Assembly: GCA_904373265.1 (NCBI GenBank)
Contig: CAJFEE010000006.1
Coordinates: 45,537-109,536 of the forward strand
DNA length: 64,000 nt
Reading direction: 5' to 3'
Source of the DNA: Candidatus Harrysmithiimonas galli
GTDB taxonomy: Bacteria > Bacillota > Bacilli > CAJFEE01
Positions within the stretch are counted from its first letter, which is position 1. Every line of letters starts with the position of its first letter. Under the pieces are notes generated by a model. That model did not search any database, had not been told where the DNA came from, and was given only the letters and a program-made list of their open reading frames with translations. Shown here one piece after another: positions 48,118-58,402 of this stretch. Position numbers and translations under genes: made by a program.

Positions 48118-48704
48118 TTCTTAGTGAAATGAAAAACAAAAATAAAAAAATGTATCATTACTCTATTTTAATAAAGTATATTCGCCTAACTTCTAAAGAA
48201 ATAATCGTTCTTAAGCATAGGTAACTTGAAGAAATTGAGGCAAAACCAAAATATCTACCTTGAAATGCCAAATTTACTTAGATTTCACCAAAAATAATTA
48301 AAATTATAAAAATTATTTTTAACTAATATCTTTTCAGACCCATGTTTTTTTATTTTTGTTTTCATAAATGGATTATTTATCTAAGACGTTTAGAGCTTTA
48401 TTTTATATGATTCATTTTATACAGTCTTCATAATTTTCGTGACAGGACTTTTACATATTTTCAATTTTATCCTGACAGATGTAGCCTTACTTATAACTTC
48501 ACGAATGGATAGAGCCGCTAAAAAAACGCTGCGACATTTTCCTGAATATATCTTTTGACAAATGAATCATCCTTAATAAAAAGTAAATTCAATACTAAAA
48601 GATAAATATTCGTTATGAACCAACAGCGTTTTTCACTTTTCATATCGTACTTAAGAGAATAATTTTTTTCTTTTTTACAGAAAACGCACGCTTGCTTTGC
48701 TGAC
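48118..48704. other. Intergenic, no gene seen
   Basis: AT-rich, nothing recognisable between the CDF promoter and the histidine kinase 3' end. Confidence 0.5.
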
Positions 48705-50213
48705 TTATTCCTGACATACATGATCTTCTTCTGAAGAAATTGGCAATTCAAACCAAAATTCCACACCATCTGCAAGATTTTGTGCACCATAACTTTCATT
48801 ATGTAAATCCATGAGCTTTTTCACAATGGAGAGCCCAAGACCCGTACTAGATAAAGTCAAATCTCGGTTCCTTGATTTATCAATTTTATAAAAACTAATC
48901 CAAATTTTTTCCAGTTCTTCAGCACTCATATGATCACAAGAATTATATAGCTGAATTTGCAATTTCCCATTTTGTTCCACAGCATGAATCCGAATGATTC
49001 CCTTTTCATTCACATATTTATATGCATTCGTTACCAAGTTGGTTAAAACACGTTCAATCTTACGATAATCCGCATACACCCGCACATTGGGAATTTGGAC
49101 ATCAACGTGGACATTCGATGAAAGGATCGGCTTTAACTTCTCACATACATTCGAAATGAGCGGCATAATTGCAAAGTTCTCCTGCTGTAGCTGTTCTGCT
49201 CCAGACTCTAGCTTAGAAATAAACAGTAAATCATTCACAAGTGTGCTCATTTGTTTTGCTTCATCCACAATCACTTGACAATACTCTTCCCGGTTCTCAG
49301 AATCCTTGTTAATATCATATAGAAGTCCTTCAGCATAACCTTGAATGAGAGCAATTGGCGTTTTTAATTCATGTGACACATCAGAAATAAATGCCTTACG
49401 CATTTCTTCTAGTGCTTCTTTACGATGTAATTCGTCTTCTAACTGTTTATTCTGCTTACGGATTTCCTGAATAGATTTATCCAAAATATCAGATAATGTA
49501 TTCATTGTTTCTCCAAGTTCGCCTAGCTCGTCTTTACGCTTATCATGCCAACGACGAGAAAAATCAAGCTTAGACAAACTCTCACTCATTCCCTTAATGG
49601 CTAAAATAGGTCGTGTAAAATGATCGGCATACACTTTAGACCAAAACCATCCGAAAATAAATAATAAAATGGAAACAAAAAACAAAAATTGATTCATCAA
49701 CGCAACACTTTCTTGAATCGACTCCACTGTTACATGTGCCAAAATAACCTCACCATTGACAAACTGTTTTGTAATGCCAATAATCTGTGAGCTAGACAAA
49801 CGGTTTTGTGCCTGAAATGTTACCATTTTTCCCTCATAGAAATGTCTCATATCCTCTGTAGTTAAGCGAATCTGAACACTATTTGCATAGGGGAAATTAT
49901 ACTTATTTAGCTGTGGCTGAATTCGACGTGTGGAATATAGTTTTTCCTGATTGGCACTTTGAAATTCAATAACCGCTGAATAACGATTTTCCATCTCTTG
50001 AATCAAACTTGCCAATTCAGACAGTTCTTCATTTTGCCATAACACTTCAAATTTCTCGCCCATTTCCTCCAGCTCTTTCAGCTTTTGAGAGACGTAAAAT
50101 TTTTCTAAAAATAAAAAATTACATAGTATAACAAAGCCAACTAAAATCACAATAAAAAACAAATATGAACGAAAAAACTGTGATCTAATAGACTTTGTCC
50201 TCAACAACTTCAA
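48705..50213 (-). CDS. HAMP-domain sensor histidine kinase
   Basis: A 502-residue membrane kinase. TM1 near residues 15-35, an extracytoplasmic sensor of about 125 residues, TM2 near 165-185, a HAMP region (SKVYADHFTRPILAIKGMSE), HisKA with SDVSHELKTPIAL and HATPase with NLVTNAYKYVNEKG and STGLGLSIVKKLM. The likely start is a TTG at 50213, seven bases after GGAAAGGGG and overlapping the regulator gene by 29 bases; the longer frame runs deeper into it. The signal is unknown. It resembles CssS/VanS-type kinases only in layout. Confidence 0.88.
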   Translation of the reverse strand: MKLLRTKSIRSQFFRSYLFFIVILVGFVILCNFLFLEKFYVSQKLKELEEMGEKFEVLWQNEELSELASLIQEMENRYSAVIEFQSANQEKLYSTRRIQPQLNKYNFPYANSVQIRLTTEDMRHFYEGKMVTFQAQNRLSSSQIIGITKQFVNGEVILAHVTVESIQESVALMNQFLFFVSILLFIFGWFWSKVYADHFTRPILAIKGMSESLSKLDFSRRWHDKRKDELGELGETMNTLSDILDKSIQEIRKQNKQLEDELHRKEALEEMRKAFISDVSHELKTPIALIQGYAEGLLYDINKDSENREEYCQVIVDEAKQMSTLVNDLLFISKLESGAEQLQQENFAIMPLISNVCEKLKPILSSNVHVDVQIPNVRVYADYRKIERVLTNLVTNAYKYVNEKGIIRIHAVEQNGKLQIQLYNSCDHMSAEELEKIWISFYKIDKSRNRDLTLSSTGLGLSIVKKLMDLHNESYGAQNLADGVEFWFELPISSEEDHVCQE

Positions 50214-50886
50214 AACGATACCCCTTTCCGCGAATCGTTTGAATACAATTTTCCATTGCACCCAATTTCATGCGTAAACGATTCATATGTGTATCTACAG
50301 TACGTGTATCTCCAAAATAATCAAACCCCCAGACCCGATTTAACAAGTATTCTCGAGTGAGCACACGTCCTTCATTTTCAATAAAACATTCCAACATTGC
50401 AAATTCCTTCGGGCTTAATTCCGTCACTTCTCCTTTAATAAATACCTTATTTGAAAAGAATTCCACACGAATTCCACCTTTTTCCCATACTTCCTGCTGA
50501 TTGATTGCCTGCTTTTTCATTGAACGATTCAACAAGGCTTTTATACGTGCAATCAATAAAAGCGGACTAAACGGCTTATGTATGTAATCATCTACGCCAA
50601 TGCCAAATCCATAAAGTTCATCATATTCCTCACCTTTTGCTGTCAGCATCATAATCGGTACATTGTGATCCAATTTTCGAAGTTCCTTACATGTTTCCCA
50701 TCCATCTCGCTTTGGCATCATTACATCTAAAATCACAAGCGCAATTTCATCATCCGCTTTAAAAGCCTCTAACGCTTCTTCTCCGTTTGACACTTCAATT
50801 AACGAAAAACCTTCTCGGGATAAAAAATCTCGAACCAACCGCCGCATTCTTTCTTCATCTTCTGCATACAAAATTTTTGTTGCCAT
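50185..50886 (-). CDS. OmpR/PhoB-family response regulator
   Basis: A 233-residue regulator. Receiver: acidic pocket AEDEERM, phospho-acceptor Asp54 in VILDVMMPKRDG, MMLTAK and the KPFSP lysine. The C-terminal winged helix has LSPKEFAMLECFIENEG and VWGFDYFGDTRTVDTHMNRLR. AGAGGAGG precedes the ATG. First gene of the pair with the kinase. Targets unknown. Confidence 0.94.
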   Translation of the reverse strand: MATKILYAEDEERMRRLVRDFLSREGFSLIEVSNGEEALEAFKADDEIALVILDVMMPKRDGWETCKELRKLDHNVPIMMLTAKGEEYDELYGFGIGVDDYIHKPFSPLLLIARIKALLNRSMKKQAINQQEVWEKGGIRVEFFSNKVFIKGEVTELSPKEFAMLECFIENEGRVLTREYLLNRVWGFDYFGDTRTVDTHMNRLRMKLGAMENCIQTIRGKGYRFEVVEDKVY

Positions 50887-51714
50887 TTACTTTTCCTCCT
50901 CTAGCCATTTTTATGATCATATCCGTTATACCCAATGCTTCTCAAGTAAAAACATAAAACTTCCCCTCAAAATGATAGCAAAAATCAATGGACAACCACA
51001 AAATAAATGAAAAATTTCCAAGCAGGGAAGACAAATGCCCTTTCATTAAGCCTTTTTCTATGATTCCCATAAGGAATGCAGTAACAGATCTGTGATAAAA
51101 TCGTATCTTTGGTTATAGACTTTTTACAAAATTTAATATATCATTTTTAAATAATCTCTCTAAATATTAAGTCCATTTGACACCAACAATTTGGACAAGC
51201 ATTCTGATCTCTAATTTCAAGAAAAGAAATTTTCCTAATAAGCATAAAGTATGCAAACAATCTTTCAACAAAACGTTTTAAATTTTTTTGAAAATCATTT
51301 AAAATAGAGAATAAGACGTTAAACATATACAAAATCCTTAAGGAAATCTTTTCCTTTCCTTAAATGAAACTTCATATTTACCGATTATAATAAAGTTGCA
51401 TATATTTAAGCATAAACTCTTAAATTTCAGTTGCAAGTAGCTTTACACATATTTTATAAAACTGTGAGGAATATGTGAAAAAATACCCTCCTTGTTTTCT
51501 GAACGCAGCAAACAAACCAATGCCTAATATACACACAAAAAAACGAGAGAAATCATTTCATACACAGAGCAGATTCAGGACAATTTGGTCATTGAAGCAG
51601 AAACACCATCTGGTTTCTCATCTGTTTCGATCAATTGAATCGTTTACCATCATATTGGGTCGATGACAGATTACTTTTATAATTTAAGAAAAATGATTTG
51701 TAGGAGACACTCTT
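50887..51714. other. Intergenic, no supported gene
   Basis: Divergent spacer between the regulator and the glycosyltransferase operon. Short frames at 51147-51332 and 51475-51666 lack ribosome sites. Confidence 0.45.
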
Positions 51715-52824
51715 ATGAAAATTTTAATTACAACTGTAAAGCTTGGAATGGGGCATTTTAAAGCCTCTGAATCATTAAGCAAACAACTGAAAACACAATA
51801 TCCGGATGCAGAGATTGTTGTCTTAGATTTTTTACATTATGTTTTTCCGGATTACAGTAAAAAAATATATGATACATATACTCAATTTGTCAAAAAAGGG
51901 AAAAAGCTTTATAACTATTTATATCAGAAAAGTGAATCCAGCAGCATCCATTGTCAAGCATTTATTCCACCACATTTTGTCCATAAAATGGAAAAATGTA
52001 TTTTTGAACAAATGCCAGATGTTATTATTTCAACATGCTCTTTATGCTCGCAAGTTGTTTCCCTAGCCAAGGAAAAAACATATATTAATACACCGTTTAT
52101 TACATGTATTACAGATTTCTCCAGCCACCCGTCTTGGAGAAATCCGCATACAGACTTTTATCTTGTGGGCAGTATAGCCATTAAAGAAAAACTCATTCAG
52201 GATGGCATTCCCGAAAACAAAATATGTGTCAATGGAATTCCAGTGCAAGACGAATTTCAGCCAGCCAAATCGAGTGAAGCCACTTTGGGACAATATCAAA
52301 CCAAAAAATTATTGATTATGGGCGGAGGGCTGGGATTGATTCCTAGCGGTGAGTCTTTTTTTGATTTTTTAAATCATCATGCATATATCAAAACAACCGT
52401 AATTGTTGGCAACAACAAAAAACTACTCCGAAAATTACGAGAAGCTTACCAAAATATTTATATTATTGGCTATACAAAGCATGTCGCCTTTTATATGCAG
52501 CAAGCCGATCTTGTTTTGACCAAGCCAGGAGGATTGACCTTATCGGAAGCAATCCACTGCGAAGTACCACTTCTACTCTTTAAACCAGAATTAAATCAAG
52601 AAGTGAAAAACTGTGAATTTATTTTGCAAAAAAATATCGGAGAAATTTTTTCACCTGTTCATACAGAACAAATTGAACAATTTATTTTTGATGATACTCG
52701 GCTTTTACAAATGAAAAAAAATATGCAACTTTTAAAATCAGAAATTGACCGCGAACCGCTGTATCAATTTTTATCCGCTGCCTGTTACGATGTATTTACA
52801 CCGCTATATTCACATGGGAAATAG
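51715..52824 (+). CDS. MGDG-synthase-type glycosyltransferase (UgtP/MurG-like)
   Basis: A 369-residue GT28-like enzyme. The N-terminal MGDG_synth domain starts MKILITTVKLGMGHFKASES; the GT-B C-terminal half has LLIMGGGLGLIPSGE and the nucleotide-sugar site TKPGGLTLSEAIHCEVPLLL. Related enzymes add glucose or galactose to diacylglycerol at the membrane, or use other lipid acceptors. GTAGGAGAC precedes the ATG. First of three same-strand genes for envelope lipids. Confidence 0.88.
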   Translation: MKILITTVKLGMGHFKASESLSKQLKTQYPDAEIVVLDFLHYVFPDYSKKIYDTYTQFVKKGKKLYNYLYQKSESSSIHCQAFIPPHFVHKMEKCIFEQMPDVIISTCSLCSQVVSLAKEKTYINTPFITCITDFSSHPSWRNPHTDFYLVGSIAIKEKLIQDGIPENKICVNGIPVQDEFQPAKSSEATLGQYQTKKLLIMGGGLGLIPSGESFFDFLNHHAYIKTTVIVGNNKKLLRKLREAYQNIYIIGYTKHVAFYMQQADLVLTKPGGLTLSEAIHCEVPLLLFKPELNQEVKNCEFILQKNIGEIFSPVHTEQIEQFIFDDTRLLQMKKNMQLLKSEIDREPLYQFLSAACYDVFTPLYSHGK

Positions 52825-52843
52825 AGAAAGTAGGGGATTTAAC

Positions 52844-53875
52844 ATGAATTATGTCGTTTTAATTTGTGCACCGGCATTATCAAAGTCTTTATTTCAATAT
52901 GTTGAACAATTATTACAAAATTCGATTTCTCATGTTGTGATACATTATGCCGGAAAAGAAGCAGATATTAAAAATACAGCACAGTGCACTTGGTTGCATG
53001 GAACCAAAGAATACCTCAGAGAAGATGAGCAGCTAAAAGAAGGATTAATATATTGTCTGCAAAACTTTTCCGATATTCATGGTATTGTTACGACATATGA
53101 TGCAGACTATCAAATTTCTGATGTTTTAAAAGTCGGGAAAAGCTTACAAATTTATCCCAATCATTTTATTTTAGGTGTTTCTCGTACTGCCTATGCACGT
53201 ATCAACCGCTTCTTATGGAAACCGATGTTCAAATTGATTTATGGAGAAGGACTCCAAGATATCCAAACAAGGCTACGAGCTATACCTTTTTCAAAAATAA
53301 AACAATTTATCCAAATGAAACAAATCGGGGTCGAATATAAATTAAATATGTTGATTGGTGCATTGCAAAGTCATATGCCGATTCAAGAGGTGCCGATTGT
53401 AACTGAGTCAGCCAAACAACCAAACACAACGTTTTGGGAAAAACTTCGCTTTGGATTTACTATGCTAAAAGGAGCGATTACTTACGCACTTTCAACAATT
53501 GGTGCAGGAATTATTGATGTTATAGCTTTTTATCTATTGTACCATTTTATTTTTCAAAGCTTATCCTTTGGCAGCAACTTATTTTTGGCAACGATCACAG
53601 CTCGAATTCTTTCATCAATTTTTAATTATTGGATCAACCGAAAATTTGTTTTTTACCATAAAGAAACCCCAACAGGGTCTTTTGTCAAATATTATACATT
53701 GTGGCTGACACTTATTTTTCTATCTTATATTTTAATGTATATCACCATGCCAATTCTTACATTTATTCCAATTGTGCTGCTGAAATTAATCATTGACGCC
53801 TTGCTTGGTCTGTTCAGCTATCAAGTACAATTGCATTGGGTTTTTAAAAAAAATGTTGCAAATAAAAAAGGATGA
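52844..53875 (+). CDS. GT2-like/GtrA fusion membrane protein
   Basis: A 343-residue protein. The first 200 residues follow the GT2 dolichol-phosphate-sugar synthase layout but are divergent: TTYDADYQISDVLKV stands where DxDxQ-PEDI is usual, and LQDIQTRLRAIP matches the DTQTGLRAFP block. The C-terminal part is a GtrA domain with four TM helices (SIFNYWINRKFVFY). Such fusions make and flip lipid-linked sugars. Start 52844 follows GTAGGGGA; upstream codons overlap the previous gene. Confidence 0.82.
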   Translation: MNYVVLICAPALSKSLFQYVEQLLQNSISHVVIHYAGKEADIKNTAQCTWLHGTKEYLREDEQLKEGLIYCLQNFSDIHGIVTTYDADYQISDVLKVGKSLQIYPNHFILGVSRTAYARINRFLWKPMFKLIYGEGLQDIQTRLRAIPFSKIKQFIQMKQIGVEYKLNMLIGALQSHMPIQEVPIVTESAKQPNTTFWEKLRFGFTMLKGAITYALSTIGAGIIDVIAFYLLYHFIFQSLSFGSNLFLATITARILSSIFNYWINRKFVFYHKETPTGSFVKYYTLWLTLIFLSYILMYITMPILTFIPIVLLKLIIDALLGLFSYQVQLHWVFKKNVANKKG

Positions 53876-53881
53876 AACATC

Positions 53882-54586
53882 GTGAAAAATAAACAACTGT
53901 ACAAAAAAGGGCTTTTATACAACACCTTTTGTATGATATCACGTTTGTGCACGCGAAAACATACTATAACACAACAGGAGCCAATTCATGCTCCTGTCGT
54001 TTATGTTTCCAGACATCAAAATTTCTATGCCCCACTCCAAATGATGTTTTGGTTCCCTGAATCACTTCGCTTTTGGATTTTAGACAATTTTTTTGAAAGA
54101 AAAGCCTGCTTGGATCAATATGCTGTCCATGTTTTCCATAAACGAATGAAACTTCCTATGCCGATTGCCAAACTCGCTGCGACTCCAATTGCCTTAGTTT
54201 TACCAATATTTTTTCATTCGGCTTGTTCCATTCCAGTCCATCGCGGCACAAAAGCGATTATTCGGACATTGAAGGAATCCGTTAAAACCTTAGAAAGCGG
54301 ACACAGCATTGCCATTTTTATTGATGTGGACTACAAAAAAACAGACGGAGAAATTACAGATATTTATAAAGGATTTTTGTATCTGGAAAAATACTACACA
54401 AAAAAAACCGGTCAGCACATACAGTTTGTACCCCTTCATGTCAGCCAACAGAATACAACCATTCACATAGGAAAAGCCATTTCTTTTTCAGAAAATAGAA
54501 CTTTCGAAGAACAAAAAGAACAAATTTATCACGAAATTTTAAATGCTTTAAACCAATTGAAAATAACTCAAACAGCAGAAAAATGA
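53882..54586 (+). CDS. PlsC-like lysophospholipid acyltransferase homologue
   Basis: A 234-residue protein distantly like 1-acylglycerol-3-phosphate acyltransferases. Block I reads SRHQNFYAPL: the catalytic His is present, but the Asp of the HxxxxD motif is Ala. CSIPVHRGT matches block II, and FIDVDYKKTDGEI stands where FPEGTR is usual. Whether it is active is uncertain. GTG start, AAAGGATG upstream, six bases after the GtrA gene, so it is part of the same operon and probably acts on the same lipid. A terminator follows. Confidence 0.75.
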   Translation: MKNKQLYKKGLLYNTFCMISRLCTRKHTITQQEPIHAPVVYVSRHQNFYAPLQMMFWFPESLRFWILDNFFERKACLDQYAVHVFHKRMKLPMPIAKLAATPIALVLPIFFHSACSIPVHRGTKAIIRTLKESVKTLESGHSIAIFIDVDYKKTDGEITDIYKGFLYLEKYYTKKTGQHIQFVPLHVSQQNTTIHIGKAISFSENRTFEEQKEQIYHEILNALNQLKITQTAEK

Positions 54587-54654
54587 AAAGCTCTACGGTC
54601 AGAACAAATGAAAATCCTCATTCTTATAGACAAATTTTTTCATCATAAAAGCAG

Positions 54655-54716
54655 AAGAAAAAAGACGAATCGGCGTAAAAATCATGTGAAATTTTGCCCT
54701 ACCATTCGTTTTTTCT
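54655..54716 (+). terminator. Terminator of the glycolipid operon
   Basis: AGAAAAAAGACGAAT pairs with ATTCGTTTTTTCT across a long loop, 70 bases after the last stop. Confidence 0.6.
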
Positions 54717-55197
54717 TTTGAAGAAATCCTTTTGTACCCATCAACAGAGAAAAAAGTATAAAACAAACAATATCAGACCAAAATCTTGAAAAATTATGTA
54801 AGGAAAAGAGAAACATGTATCTATTCCAACTCAAATATTCCATACAATGTTATATTTGGTTTTTGTCAATCAAAATTTTCCCAGTATAGATGCTTTTTTG
54901 TTTAAACAATAAAAAACATGCTAGATAAAAAATCAAAATGATATTCACACCAACATGGAAAATAGCAACCGCTTTTTAACAGTCTTCTATATAATACCTA
55001 TCGAATATACATTCTACAATGCTATGAAACATTTTCTAAAATATCATATAAAAAAATCTGATATAGAAATTGAATATCTAAAGTAGATCATTGATAGGAG
55101 AAAGGTAACAAACAATTAGATACCTAAAAACACAATGTTTTGCAAAATTTGGTTACAAGAGACAATTTATATATTTTGTTGGAAAACCATCCAATCA
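54717..55197. other. Intergenic, no gene seen
   Basis: AT-rich convergent spacer without recognisable features. Confidence 0.5.
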
Positions 55198-56604
55198 TTA
55201 TTTAAAAATTTTGCGAATCCATGCAAATTTTTTCTTTGTATACGGTGGATAGGCTTCATCCACTTGTATGCGATTAGAACGATATAGCACACTGCGCTGA
55301 TGCGAAAACGTATCAAACGAATATTTTCCATGATACATGCCCATTCCTGACAAGCCAATACCACCAAATGGCAGCTTTGGATTTAGCAAGTGGCTAATTG
55401 TATCATTTACACAAACGCCACCCGAAGGAATCCATTGCATAATTTGCTCGATTTTCTTTTGATTAGATGAGAAAATATAAAGTGCTAAAGGCTTTTCTTG
55501 TTTTTGTACAACTTCCAATGCTTGTGTGATATCAACATAGGATAAGACTGGCAAAATTGGACCGAAAATTTCCTCTTGCATTACAGGATAATCCCATGAA
55601 TCCAACATGAGTAAGGTAGGTGAAATATAGCGATCTCCCTCATCCATTTCTCCGCCAAAATACAGAACATCAGCAGATTGAGGAATCAATTTCTTCAGCC
55701 GATGAAAATGGTGCGCATTCACTATTCTTCCATAATCAGCATTGTTTTTCATTTCCTTTCCATACAATGTTTGAATTGCCTTTTGAAGTTCTTGAAGCAA
55801 AGCATGATAAATACTCTGTTCTGCATAAATATAATCTGGTGCAACACAGGTTTGACCAGCATTCATCATTTTTCCCCAAATAATTCGCTTCGCTGCCAAT
55901 TGAAGATTCGCAGTTTCATCCACAAATACTGGACTTTTCCCGCCCAGCTCCAACGTAACGGGTGTTAAATGTTGCGCAGCCGCCTCCATTACTTTTCTTC
56001 CAACCCATGCACTTCCTGTGAAAAAAATGTAGTCAAACCTCTGTTTAAGTAATACTTTTATTTCCTCCACTGCTCCCAAAACTGAAAAAACATACTCAGG
56101 TGCAAATGCCTCTTCTATAATTGTAGCAATAATTTTTTCTGTTTGACTTGTCAACTCAGAAGGTTTGACGACTACACAATTTCCCGCCACAATTGCACCA
56201 ATTAATGGCTCCATTAACAATTGAAACGGATAATTATACGGTGCAATAATTAAAACTTGTCCAAACGGACTCGGTAATATTTGACTTTTTGCTGGTTGAA
56301 CAAAAAATGGCGTTCGAACACGCTTTGGCTTTATCCAATGGTCCATATGTTTTAAAGCATAGCGAATACGATTATATATGTATCCAACCTCTGTAGTATA
56401 TGCCTCAAAATTCGCTTTGCCCAAATCTTTTTGTAATGCAGCAAAAATTTGTGACTCATATTTTTGAATTGCTGCCTGCAAATTTTTTAGTTGCTGTTTG
56501 CGAAATGAAATTGGAAGGGTTTTTTGTGCTGTAAAAAAGGCTTTTTGTTTTTCCAAATCTTGCTTCAGTTTTTTCACAAAATCATCATATGTTTTTTCCT
56601 TCAT
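55198..56604 (-). CDS. Aldehyde dehydrogenase (class 3/YwdH-like)
   Basis: A 468-residue NAD(P)-dependent aldehyde dehydrogenase. NAD-site blocks PYNYPFQLLMEPLIGAIVAG and FTGSAWVGRKVME, the general-base region LELGGKSPVFVD and the catalytic Cys in MNAGQTCVAPDY; C-terminal LPFGGIGLSGMGMYHGKYS. Class 3 layout suggests medium or long aliphatic aldehydes. GTCAGGAG-type ribosome site. Monocistronic. Confidence 0.92.
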   Translation of the reverse strand: MKEKTYDDFVKKLKQDLEKQKAFFTAQKTLPISFRKQQLKNLQAAIQKYESQIFAALQKDLGKANFEAYTTEVGYIYNRIRYALKHMDHWIKPKRVRTPFFVQPAKSQILPSPFGQVLIIAPYNYPFQLLMEPLIGAIVAGNCVVVKPSELTSQTEKIIATIIEEAFAPEYVFSVLGAVEEIKVLLKQRFDYIFFTGSAWVGRKVMEAAAQHLTPVTLELGGKSPVFVDETANLQLAAKRIIWGKMMNAGQTCVAPDYIYAEQSIYHALLQELQKAIQTLYGKEMKNNADYGRIVNAHHFHRLKKLIPQSADVLYFGGEMDEGDRYISPTLLMLDSWDYPVMQEEIFGPILPVLSYVDITQALEVVQKQEKPLALYIFSSNQKKIEQIMQWIPSGGVCVNDTISHLLNPKLPFGGIGLSGMGMYHGKYSFDTFSHQRSVLYRSNRIQVDEAYPPYTKKKFAWIRKIFK

Positions 56605-56779
56605 CCGACATCTCCTGACACGTTATTTTCATTTCCGAGGAAATACCTCTATATATGCTATAAATGAATGAGGATTGTTTAACAAACATCCATCATACGC
56701 TCATCTATTCATCTTTTATCATATTTTTTATATCATTATCAAAGCAAATACTATTCCAAAATAAATCTTGCTTTTTTTA

Positions 56780-56995
56780 TTAAAAGAACCAGATTGCAAC
56801 ATAATTAAAACAATTTTCAATCCCCACAAAAAATCCTTCATCCAATATCATTTGTTTTTCATAGCTGTACTGATATAACGAATCGGCTTTATTTTCTATA
56901 TCATATAGACTCAAGACATCTTCTACCCTTTTCATCAATTTGGCTGTATCTAAATGATTATCAATTGTATTATTTTGTTCAAAAAGTTCAATCAT
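56780..56995 (-). CDS. Small hypothetical protein (71 residues)
   Basis: Predicted acidic helical protein with an ATG start (MIELFEQNN), a composition typical of real proteins (KLMKRVEDVLSLYDIENKAD, EGFFVGIENCFNY) and a weak TTTGG site. The pattern of an acidic helix followed by a FxxGxxxx segment recalls DUF6809-like small proteins, but the match is loose. No neighbours in an operon. It could be chance. Confidence 0.4.
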   Translation of the reverse strand: MIELFEQNNTIDNHLDTAKLMKRVEDVLSLYDIENKADSLYQYSYEKQMILDEGFFVGIENCFNYVAIWFF

Positions 56996-57453
56996 CTATA
57001 CATACCAAAATAACATCTTTTCACGACAACATAGTTAACACCCAAAAAATATCCCAAAACTCGTACAATCCTCTACACAAAAACTTCTCCTACATTAAAA
57101 GTGTTATCAGAATTTTATTAATCCGATTAGAAAATCACTTGAATTCAGTTCTATACAGATAAAGCATACTCGCAAATGATAAACCGGATGATTATTTTCC
57201 ATATTTTTGGCTAGGTTTTCATCAACAAACCAATATTTTATCCATAATAAAAACTGTATATTTAAAATATTTAGTGTAATTTAGAGCAAACATTGATATA
57301 AACCATTATTGCACTTGATAAATCAAAATACAATCTATAATCACTACATCCTATCAAACCATTCCAAACAAGAGATAAAACCAATGATTGATCGAAATGA
57401 TTTAAAACAACTCTTTTTATACTTGAATTTTCTTCTTTTTTATGATTGTTGAC
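56996..57453. other. Intergenic, no gene seen
   Basis: AT-rich; nothing recognisable. Confidence 0.45.
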
Positions 57454-57849
57454 TCAAACTTCTTCTACACGCTTTTGAAAAATAAAAACGAAAATCCCAT
57501 TTTTATAAAAAGATTGATATTTATTTTCCACAACCAATGCAGGAAATGAAATAACACGCGAAAACTCTCCCTGAAAAATTCCCTCTTCAAGAAGAGTAAA
57601 CCCTTCCATAGGCAAAGAAACATGCCCTTTAATACCCATTGTATCTCCTTTCATGTCTACGGTTAAAGCTTCAAGCCCTTGCACCCCTGGCATCGCCAGT
57701 AACACACAAATCTCTTTTTCATTTTCATAAATATTGACATGGGAATGAATTTGCTCAAAATACGGTTCGAATTTTTTAAAAAAATCTTCACCAAAAAAGC
57801 TATTTAGCTGGTTTCGAAAACGATCTTGATCATGAAATGGAAAAAACAT
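57454..57849 (-). CDS. Hsp20/alpha-crystallin-like protein
   Basis: A 131-residue small heat-shock-type protein. The N-terminal FHDQDRFRNQLNSFFGEDFF is Phe-rich, as in Hsp20. The alpha-crystallin core has VNIYENEKEICVLLAMPGVQGL and DTMGIKGHV. The C-terminal IxI/V anchor is not obvious. The ATG at 57849 follows GGAGGAG. Alternatives are a spore-coat CotP/YocM-type relative. Expected to hold unfolded proteins. Confidence 0.78.
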   Translation of the reverse strand: MFFPFHDQDRFRNQLNSFFGEDFFKKFEPYFEQIHSHVNIYENEKEICVLLAMPGVQGLEALTVDMKGDTMGIKGHVSLPMEGFTLLEEGIFQGEFSRVISFPALVVENKYQSFYKNGIFVFIFQKRVEEV

Positions 57850-57956
57850 GCACTTCTCCTCCTTACAACAGGAATTCTCTTTTCTATATTTCAATATATG
57901 CCTAGTTCATGTGGCGCATACCGCAAGATAGCTTTTCTAAATTCTTCAATCGGGAT

Positions 57957-58103
57957 GAGGTTGGATAAGGAGTTTTTCGATTTCAGTTTTGGAGTAAAGG
58001 AGCTAAATATTATTGCGATTAACTATCCAGAAGATGTGCAGAAAATGGCGAAAAAAAAATGGCAGCGCAGTCCTTTGTGCAAAATGTCAGTCGTTATAAG
58101 AGC
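57957..58103 (+). pseudogene. Relic of a second YdjI-like SPFH gene
   Basis: About 145 bases closely match part of the ydjI-like gene (reverse strand of about 33998-34140). Translation gives DKEFFDFSFGVKELNIIAIN and YPEDVQKMA, against DKELFDFGFGVKDLNIIAIN in the intact protein. After AAAATGGCG a base change and frame slip break the frame, although the DNA still reads ATGGCAGCGCAGTCCTTTGT, exactly as in the intact gene. No other part of the gene remains here. Confidence 0.85.
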
Positions 58104-58300
58104 TATTTCACCTTTTTCTTTTACACACTGAATCATTTCGTCCTTTAAATACCCATAAACAGTTTCATTTGATTTTTGTGCCTTCATAGCAGATGGTTTC
58201 TTACATATTTTTACCCCTCTGATTTCTTTCTTTTATCATTGATTGAAATACGGTTAACTGAACATTTCTTTAAAAAATTTCTATCATCTGCACACAAATG

Positions 58301-58402
58301 AAAAAAGAGACAGGGACAAAAATATTTTTTTACTCAAAAACGATTGGTGCCAACTCATTTTCTCTAAAGCTTTTGTATGAATCAGATGCTACATACTTAT
58401 AA
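58301..58402. repeat. Dispersed element, copy D (partial)
   Basis: AAAAAAGAGACAGGGACAAA continuing AATATTTTTTTACT, then GATTGGTGCCAA and TCTCTAAAGC, in the same order as copy A (3612). The right-hand inverted end is missing or diverged. A lone GGGACAAAACATG end recurs at 58697. Confidence 0.45.
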
